Of a stretch of DNA of 64,000 bases, positions 58,961 through 64,000 are shown piece after piece. How positions within the stretch are numbered: the first letter of the stretch is position 1; each line of letters starts with the position of its first letter. The DNA comes from an uncultured Chloroflexales bacterium (GTDB lineage: Bacteria; Chloroflexota; Chloroflexia; Chloroflexales; Chloroflexaceae): the NCBI GenBank assembly GCA_937902315.1, contig CALGUG010000064.1, positions 1 through 64,000 of the forward strand. Reading direction: 5' to 3'. Made by a program: the position numbers and the translations under genes. The notes beneath the pieces are model-generated. The model was given only the letters and a program-made list of their open reading frames with translations. It was not told the DNA's origin and did no database searches.

Positions 58961-61564
58961 CTACTCGGACTTACTCTGTTGAAGCACCTCTTCATCCCTC
59001 GAAAGATCATAGATCACATCTTGGAGGGTGGCGCGCTGGTCTGCCCCTGCTGGCAACAGAGCCGTTTCCAGCACTTCGTCGAGCGTATCGACCGGCACAA
59101 AGGTCAGCTCGTTAAAGACCTCGCGCGGCAGATCTTCTAGATCGGCCTCGTTGCGGCGCGGCAAGATGATGGTGTGAATACCAGCACGATGCGCTCCCAG
59201 AGCCTTCTCTTTGATGCCGCCGATCGGCAGAACCCGACCGCGCAACGACATCTCGCCGGTCATCGCAACATCGTCGCGTACCAAGCGACCCGTCGCCGCC
59301 GATGCCAGCGCCGTCACCATCGTAATACCCGCCGACGGACCATCTTTGGGCACAGCACCAGCCGGAACGTGAATGTGAACAGCATGGTTGTCGAAGAACT
59401 TCGGATCGATGCCGAGCGCTTTGGCGCGCGATCGCACATAGGTCAGGGCTGTTTCGGCGCTTTCGCGCATAACATCGCCCAACTGTCCGGTGATCTTCAG
59501 CTCTTTCGAACCTTCCACAATCGTGGCTTCGACAAAGACGATATCGCCGCCAACCGGTGTCCAAACCATACCGGTCGCTATGCCGGGCTGATCGATGCGC
59601 TCCTTGGCTTCGTTGTAGAAGCGTTGGCGTCCCAGGGCTTGGCGAACAAAGGCGCAATCGACCACCACTGGTTCGGCAACCGGAGGCGGAGTAGGCGCTT
59701 CCTGCTTCTGTTCTGGCGCTTGGCTTTGATCTTGAGCCTGGGCCTGATCCTGAGTTTGAGCTTGGCTCTGCTCCTCAGCCTGGCTCTGCGCTTGAGGCTG
59801 CTCGTTATGCACGAACGAGCCTTCTCGCTCTGCCAGTGTGCGCGTTACTTTGCGCAAAACGCTACCGATCTGGCGCTCGAGCGAACGTACACCAGCCTCG
59901 CGGGTGTAGTCGGCGATAATGGTTCGCAAGGCGATCTCTTGCACTTCGACCTCTTCAGGTCGCAGACCGTTAGCCTTGATCTGCTTGGGCAAGAGGTGTT
60001 CTTGGGCGATGTGAACCTTCTCATCCTCGATGTAGCCCGCCAGCTCGATCACTTCCATACGGTCGCGCAGCGCCGGGGGCACCGCACCCCAATCGTTCGC
60101 TGTGGCGATAAAGAAGACCTGCGAAAGATCGAAGGGCACGTTCAGATAGTGATCGGTAAAGGTATTGTTCTGCTCGGGGTCGAGCACTTCCAAAAGTGCC
60201 GCCGCCGGATCGCCCCGGAAGTCGTTGCCGAGTTTATCGATCTCGTCTAAGAGAATGACCGGGTCGGAGCTGCCAGCACGGCGCAGCTCTTGGATCAAGC
60301 GCCCAGGCTGCGAACCGATATAGGTTCGGCGGAAACCGCGTAATTCGGCTTCGTCGCGCACGCCGCCCAAGCTCATGCGTACAAAGTTGCGTCCCAAGGC
60401 TTTGGCGATGCTTTGACCCAAGCTGGTTTTACCTACACCGGGAGGGCCAACAAAGGCCAAGATCGGCTCGCGACTGCGTGTATCGCTATCGTTCTCGCCC
60501 AAAGCTTCGCGGCGTTGTTTGACCGCCAAATATTCGAGTATGCGCTCTTTGACCTTCTCCAGACCATAGTGGTCGGCATCGAGCACTTCGCGCGCGTGGG
60601 CGATATCGATCTTCGTGCCAGTAGGCTTGTTCCACGGCAGTTCGGCCAACCATTCGAGATAAGTGCGCGTCATCTGATATTCAGGCGACTGCTCGTTGAT
60701 ACGCGACAAGCGCGCAAACTCTCGGTCGGCCTCTTTACGCACCACTTCCGGCATATTGGCATTGGCGAGCTTCTCACGCAAATCCTCAAGCTCTGCCAAT
60801 TCGCTTTCATCTTCGCCAAGTTCCTTCTGGATCGCACGCATCTGCTGGCGCAAGAAGAACTCGCGCTGCTGTTTAGCGGTGCCATCTTGAACCTCTTGGC
60901 GTAGACGCGCTTGCACCTCTAACAAGGCATACTGTTTGCGGTAGAAATCGCGAACCTTGCGTAGGCGCTCTATAACATCGAACGTCTCTAACAGATCTTG
61001 GCGTTCTTGGAACGTATATTCAGGTGAATAGCCAGTGTTATCTGCTAACTGACCGGGATCTTCAATACTGCGCACGAAGTTTCGAATATCCTTCGGCACA
61101 TTGGGCATCATGGTCAGGACAGCATCGATAGCTGCATGAACCTCAGCCATCAACGCTTCGAGCTCGGGCGTTTTAGTAAATATATCAGGCCGCTCGGTAA
61201 AGCTCGCGCGTGGATAGGGTTCTTCCTGTACCCATTCCTTCACTTCGGCGCGCACCAACCCGCGCACGACAATGCCACGTTCACCAGTCGGTAAGGTTCC
61301 AACCTGCTCAACGCGGGCGATCGTACCAACTGAGTGGAACTGCGTACTGAGCGGCGCGCTTCCATCGGCGTCTGGACGCCGGGCAAGAAGTAGCACCAAG
61401 CGCTCCTCGTGGGCACTCGCCTCTACGGCGGGAGTCGTCTCCTCAGTTAATGGGAAAGAAGCCACCGTGTAAGGGAGAACCACCGTGTTCTCAAGAGTCA
61501 CGATCGGAAGAGTTTCCGAGTTGCTCACGGGAGGTTTAGCTGCTTCAAAAGGCTGCTCGCTCAT
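58961..61564 (-). CDS. lon: ATP-dependent protease Lon
   Basis: AAA+ serine protease degrading misfolded and regulatory proteins. 867 residues: N-terminal substrate domain (1-210), coiled coil, AAA with Walker A FVGPPGVGKTSLG near 370, Walker B-type VILLDEIDKLG, and a C-terminal protease with the catalytic Ser in KDGPSAGITMVTAL (about residue 744) and the later Lys in GIKEKALGA. Between AAA and protease, residues about 585-630 form a Gln/Ala-rich low-complexity linker (QAQSQAEEQSQAQTQDQAQ) that standard Lon lacks. ATG at 61564 follows GAGGAGATATT. Confidence 0.96.
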   Translation of the reverse strand: MSEQPFEAAKPPVSNSETLPIVTLENTVVLPYTVASFPLTEETTPAVEASAHEERLVLLLARRPDADGSAPLSTQFHSVGTIARVEQVGTLPTGERGIVVRGLVRAEVKEWVQEEPYPRASFTERPDIFTKTPELEALMAEVHAAIDAVLTMMPNVPKDIRNFVRSIEDPGQLADNTGYSPEYTFQERQDLLETFDVIERLRKVRDFYRKQYALLEVQARLRQEVQDGTAKQQREFFLRQQMRAIQKELGEDESELAELEDLREKLANANMPEVVRKEADREFARLSRINEQSPEYQMTRTYLEWLAELPWNKPTGTKIDIAHAREVLDADHYGLEKVKERILEYLAVKQRREALGENDSDTRSREPILAFVGPPGVGKTSLGQSIAKALGRNFVRMSLGGVRDEAELRGFRRTYIGSQPGRLIQELRRAGSSDPVILLDEIDKLGNDFRGDPAAALLEVLDPEQNNTFTDHYLNVPFDLSQVFFIATANDWGAVPPALRDRMEVIELAGYIEDEKVHIAQEHLLPKQIKANGLRPEEVEVQEIALRTIIADYTREAGVRSLERQIGSVLRKVTRTLAEREGSFVHNEQPQAQSQAEEQSQAQTQDQAQAQDQSQAPEQKQEAPTPPPVAEPVVVDCAFVRQALGRQRFYNEAKERIDQPGIATGMVWTPVGGDIVFVEATIVEGSKELKITGQLGDVMRESAETALTYVRSRAKALGIDPKFFDNHAVHIHVPAGAVPKDGPSAGITMVTALASAATGRLVRDDVAMTGEMSLRGRVLPIGGIKEKALGAHRAGIHTIILPRRNEADLEDLPREVFNELTFVPVDTLDEVLETALLPAGADQRATLQDVIYDLSRDEEVLQQSKSE

Positions 61565-61587
61565 AATATCTCCTCATGTATATTAAA

Positions 61588-61643
61588 GCGGAATGTTCAT
61601 TCCGCGTTGATTACATTATGAAACGTGGCAAGGGCTTTGTCAA
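61588..61643 (-). promoter_or_regulatory. lon promoter with overlapping palindromic operator
   Basis: Minus-strand -35 TTGACA (61638-61643) and -10 CATAAT (61615-61620), 17-bp spacer. Directly downstream, covering the probable start site, is the palindrome GCGGAATGTTCATTCCGC (61588-61605): two 8-bp arms with a 2-bp centre. It looks like a repressor operator of a heat-shock or stress regulator, not matching CIRCE or HAIR as I know them. Confidence 0.72.
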
Positions 61644-61765
61644 TAGATCTGGGAGAGTTCTAACACAACTCTAGCGATTACAAAGAGCTTTGAAGAATCG
61701 GCTTACGCTTCATAGTCGGTTACTAAAACACTACCATAGAAAATCAAACTCAAACCGGCTGAGCC

Positions 61766-61793
61766 TTGACGCATGCAACAATCGGTCTATACT
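61766..61793 (+). promoter_or_regulatory. Promoter of the 130-residue protein gene
   Basis: TTGACG (61766-61771) and TATACT (61788-61793) with a 16-bp spacer, about 62 nt before the ATG. The rest of the divergent gap 61644-61765 holds nothing else recognised. Confidence 0.65.
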
Positions 61794-61855
61794 AAAAATA
61801 ACAAGAATTAGCGATTCAGGTACAAAAAGGTGCGACCCTTTCAAGGAGGAAAGGT

Positions 61856-62248
61856 ATGAACGCATTCCATGAGCCTTTTTATTCGTACCGTCGTTTACAC
61901 CAATTACGTAAACTTATGGCCCTATGCTTGGTATTCAGTGTGATCAGCACTGGGTGCCTCTGGCTGAGCCAGTCAAGCAATAGGAACTACCTCCAGCAAC
62001 TGGTCCCAGAACCCGCTTGGCTTATCAACACACACGCCGTTTCAAGCCAAACGAGCTCCACTCCTTTAGTGACTATCATTCACACAGATGTATATTACGG
62101 TTTGCAAATTACCCTACCGACTCTCAACCCTGGTCGCTATTGGGTTACCAATCTATTGTTTCCTCGTTCAAGCGCCGACTGCAATATCCCCGCAGCTGGA
62201 AAATCAGGGTATGCAGCCTGCAGTTGTCTCTCGCTCGAATTCTGCTAA
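61856..62248 (+). CDS. Small membrane/secreted protein, unknown
   Basis: A 130-residue protein with a textbook ribosome binding site (AAGGAGGAAAGGT before ATG), a clear promoter and a perfect terminator, so it is a real transcription unit. The N-terminus has a hydrophobic helix (RKLMALCLVFSVISTGCLWL, about 18-37), with S-T-G-C compatible with a lipobox. The rest is unremarkable, with a Cys-containing end (YAACSCLSLEFC). No family is recognised. The C-terminal end looks odd, so a frameshift near the end is possible. Confidence 0.6.
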   Translation: MNAFHEPFYSYRRLHQLRKLMALCLVFSVISTGCLWLSQSSNRNYLQQLVPEPAWLINTHAVSSQTSSTPLVTIIHTDVYYGLQITLPTLNPGRYWVTNLLFPRSSADCNIPAAGKSGYAACSCLSLEFC

Positions 62249-62271
62249 TTCTTGTTTAGGGCCGCCCAACT

Positions 62272-62314
62272 AAAACAGCTTTGAAACGCTTAGTAGGCAT
62301 TTCAAAGCTGTTTT
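62272..62314 (+). terminator. Terminator after the 130-residue protein gene
   Basis: AAAACAGCTTTGAAA (62272-62286) pairs with TTTCAAAGCTGTTTT (62300-62314): perfect 15-bp stem ending in TTTT, followed by GTTATG. Bidirectional in form. Confidence 0.88.
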
Positions 62315-62317
62315 GTT

Positions 62318-62675
62318 ATGTCTAGCCTGATTTTCGCCTTCCACAAGGCGGAGAAGTCTTTCCCTTCCATATGTAGCCAAGCACGTCCGCCTACGGCTAC
62401 CAACATCCCGCCCTCCCATCCGAACGATCGCCCCGTCCTACAGTGCCCCGCTTCGTTGCGATAGCACATCCTCCCACAAAAGCCTGAGCGAGATTTCACG
62501 CGATGGCCTGAAATCTCGCTCAACAACAACAGGTATCCTCTGATCTGCAGCAAGCCAAAACAAAATGTGATACCAGCTCGGTTTAAAGACTTGCGCCCTT
62601 GTAACGCAAAAACAGATAAAGAAGTTCCGCTCTGCCGAAGGCCAAATAGAAAGTAATCAAGTGGCTTTGGCTTAA
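62318..62675 (+). repeat. Intergenic repeat copy R13 with variable hairpin
   Basis: Core variant (ACGTCCGCCTACGGCTA) at 62383-62399 (plus), followed by CCAACATCCCGCCC. Further on: a perfect hairpin at 62485-62522 (14-bp stem, loop CGCGATGGCC), then TTTAAAGACTTGCGCCCTTGT and the end module TTCCGCTCTGCCGAAGGCC. It fills the convergent gap to the aldo-keto reductase gene. Confidence 0.85.
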
Positions 62676-62679
62676 GCTA

Positions 62680-63654
62680 TTAGAACGAGCCAGCGTGCGG
62701 CAGATAAGGCTCTTCCAAACGAGCCGTCTCTTCGGGAGTCAGCTTGAGCGAAAGAGCCGCGATCGCATCGTCGAAATGCTGCATCTTGCTCACGCCCACA
62801 ATCGGCGCGGTCACGCCCGGCTGCTGAGCGACCCAAGCCAGCGCCACCTGAGCGCGCGTCACGCCGCGCTCGGCAGCGATCTCGGCCACGCGCTCGATAA
62901 TCGCCCGGTCGGATTCCCAAGTCGCGTCATAGAGCCGCTTGCCGACCTCATCGGTATCGGTGCGATAGGTCTTTTCGTTCCAGTCGCGGGTCAGGCGACC
63001 ACGTGCCAAGGGGCTCCAAGGCAGCACGCCGATGCCTTCGGCCCGACAGAGCGGCAACATCTCGCGCTCTTCTTCGCGGTTGAGCAGGTTGTAGTGGTTC
63101 TGCATACTCACAAAACGGGTCCAACCGTAACGATCGGCGGTATAAAGCGCCTTAGCGAACTGCCAAGCGTACATCGACGAAGCGCCGATGTAGCGCGCCT
63201 TGCCCGCCTTGACCACATCGTGCAGCGCTTCCAGCGTCTCTTCAATGGGCGTCTCGTCGTCCCAGCGGTGGATCTGATAGAGATCGACGTAGTCGGTGCC
63301 CAAACGCTTTAGGCTGGCATCGATCGCCATCATCACAGCTTTACGCGACAGACCGCGCTGGTAGCGCCCTTCGCCCCACGGAAAGTAGAGTTTGGTAGCG
63401 ATCACAACATCATCGCGTTTGGCGAAATCGCGAATGGCGCGCCCCAAAATCTCTTCGCTGGTGCCATCTGAATAGCTGTTCGAGGTATCGAAGAAGTTGA
63501 TCCCCAATTCAAGCGCTTTTTTAATGAACGGACGGCTGTCAGCTTCGGGCATGGTCCAGATATGGCTGCCCCGCTCGGGCTCGCCATAGGTCATACAGCC
63601 CAAGCAGATCCGTGAAACCTCTAAACCCGTTTTGCCAAGGCGAACATATTCCAT
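62680..63654 (-). CDS. Aldo-keto reductase
   Basis: A 324-residue NADPH-dependent oxidoreductase with TIM-barrel fold, similar to YajO/AKR subfamilies. The tetrad is visible: Asp in INFFDTSNSYSDG (about 53-65), Tyr in NSYSDG, Lys in VVIATKLYFPWGEG (about 88) and His in DLYQIHRWDDETP (about 131). The nucleotide-binding end is GVSKMQHFDDAIAAL. Start MEYVRLGKTGLEVSRI is canonical with GGAGTGAGCT before it. Substrate unknown. Repeats R13 and R14 lie on both sides. Confidence 0.92.
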   Translation of the reverse strand: MEYVRLGKTGLEVSRICLGCMTYGEPERGSHIWTMPEADSRPFIKKALELGINFFDTSNSYSDGTSEEILGRAIRDFAKRDDVVIATKLYFPWGEGRYQRGLSRKAVMMAIDASLKRLGTDYVDLYQIHRWDDETPIEETLEALHDVVKAGKARYIGASSMYAWQFAKALYTADRYGWTRFVSMQNHYNLLNREEEREMLPLCRAEGIGVLPWSPLARGRLTRDWNEKTYRTDTDEVGKRLYDATWESDRAIIERVAEIAAERGVTRAQVALAWVAQQPGVTAPIVGVSKMQHFDDAIAALSLKLTPEETARLEEPYLPHAGSF

Positions 63655-63678
63655 AGCTCACTCCTTCTGATCTAGATC

Positions 63679-63837
63679 CGCCTAAAGACTTGTCTCTTTT
63701 GCACTACGTGAAAACGAAAAAAGGCGAAGGAGTTGTATAAGATTTCGCGCGACAGTGCGAAATCTTATACAACCAAAAACAGTCAAGTTCCACTCTGCCG
63801 AAGGCTAAAACACAAGGTAATCAGCCAGATTTCGTAT
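63679..63837 (+). repeat. Intergenic repeat copy R14, coreless, with variable hairpin
   Basis: Has TAAAGACTTGTCTC at the left, a perfect 17-bp hairpin (63732-63748 with 63757-63773, loop GCGACAGT) and the end module TTCCACTCTGCCGAAGGC, ending near ATTTCGTAT. No core. The decamer GATCTAGATC flanks it on both sides (63669-63678 and 63838-63847), possibly a target duplication but partly explained by its own palindromic sequence. Confidence 0.75.
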
Positions 63838-63861
63838 GATCTAGATCGCCCAAGCAGGCGG

Positions 63862-64000
63862 CTAGTTGGGCTTCTTCCACGAATATTGCGGTGCAAAACC
63901 GAGCATTCGTTTGGCTTTAGCGTTAGAAAGCAGAGTCTGGTTGGGAGCGACACCTTCCTTGAGGCTAACACCCGGATAGATCTCGGCCATCAGCTCGGCA
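63862..64000 (-). CDS. NAD-dependent epimerase/dehydratase, C-terminal end (partial)
   Basis: Minus-strand frame from the window edge encodes about 46 residues: a segment AELMAEIYPGVSLKEGVAPN, then a conserved end AKRMLGFAPQYSWKKPN and TAG at 63862-63864. This S-N-A-K-A-K-R-x-L-G-F-x-P pattern closes SDR-type nucleotide-sugar or related epimerases. The catalytic part is outside the window, so only the family is suggested. Confidence 0.65.
   Translation of the reverse strand, partial: AELMAEIYPGVSLKEGVAPNQTLLSNAKAKRMLGFAPQYSWKKPN

Noticed and set aside
59174..60250. 358-codon plus-strand frame opposite lon
   Set aside because: Antisense to conserved Lon coding sequence, His/Arg/Leu-rich and without a binding site.
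1..64000. tRNA, rRNA or CRISPR arrays
   Set aside because: No GTTCGAxxC T-loop with plausible acceptor stem, no rRNA signatures and no regularly spaced identical repeats with unique spacers; the dispersed repeats are far apart and variable.

Overview
The window looks like chromosomal DNA of a Chloroflexota bacterium, most likely class Chloroflexia and Herpetosiphon-like. This rests on the overall flavour: roughly 50-55% GC, TPR and membrane proteins with Pro/Ala/Glu-rich linkers, an alaS - baseplate-J-like - ruvX cluster, MacA-like/FtsX-type export genes, and an S12 with a 13-residue insertion. Genus is an inference from memory and was not searched. There is no phage, IS transposase, CRISPR array, rRNA or tRNA that I can see. 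Housekeeping promoters are very clear: seven near-consensus -35/-10 pairs with 16-18 bp spacers.

Layout. 1-4081 (minus): the str operon rpsL-rpsG-fusA-tuf, with a methyltransferase gene inserted between fusA and tuf. 4457-8498 (plus): rpsB, tsf, frr, uppS, cdsA, with pyrH missing from its usual place. 8969-14321 (minus): alaS, a baseplate-J-like membrane protein, ruvX. 14514-25929: hup (HU), an ABC exporter, a glycosyltransferase, an M20 peptidase, a THUMP methyltransferase, a TetR regulator, thymidine kinase, a YccF protein, a small membrane protein and PspA. 26096-32141 (minus): two paralogous TPR-transmembrane proteins, glycerate 2-kinase and ychF. 32529-33558 (plus): an ECF sigma factor overlapping a small anti-sigma-like gene. 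34229-40351 (minus): a 1717-residue scaffold-like protein, a roadblock/LC7 protein and ndk. 41160-47696: a GNAT, a lipoprotein, transketolase, a V4R/STAS protein and a PHP phosphoesterase. 47932-51426 (plus): dcd, a MazG-like gene, a ThyX-like gene and ilvA. 51768-64000: a lipoprotein, a LarA-like protein, a MacA-like adaptor and FtsX-type permease, lon, a small orphan protein, an aldo-keto reductase and the 3' end of an epimerase gene.

Two things stand out. First, an undescribed-looking family of intergenic repeats (16 copies of a core GCGTCCGCCTACGGCTA plus two coreless copies at 13 intergenic loci). It occupies 8 of 9 convergent intergenic gaps and none of 9 divergent ones, and several copies carry a hairpin whose outer stem differs in sequence between copies while still pairing. 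Second, the 1717-residue protein has TPRs at both ends, a long acidic middle with 12 full and about 6 degenerate copies of a motif like TPFSLEDLGLSPEEIAALGL, and an embedded domain resembling region 1.1 of primary sigma factors. It is followed by a roadblock/LC7 protein and Ndk.

Functional links: translation (str, rpsB-tsf-frr, alaS), isoprenoid and phospholipid precursors (uppS, cdsA), and deoxypyrimidine metabolism (tdk, dcd, MazG-like, ThyX-like, ndk) are well represented.
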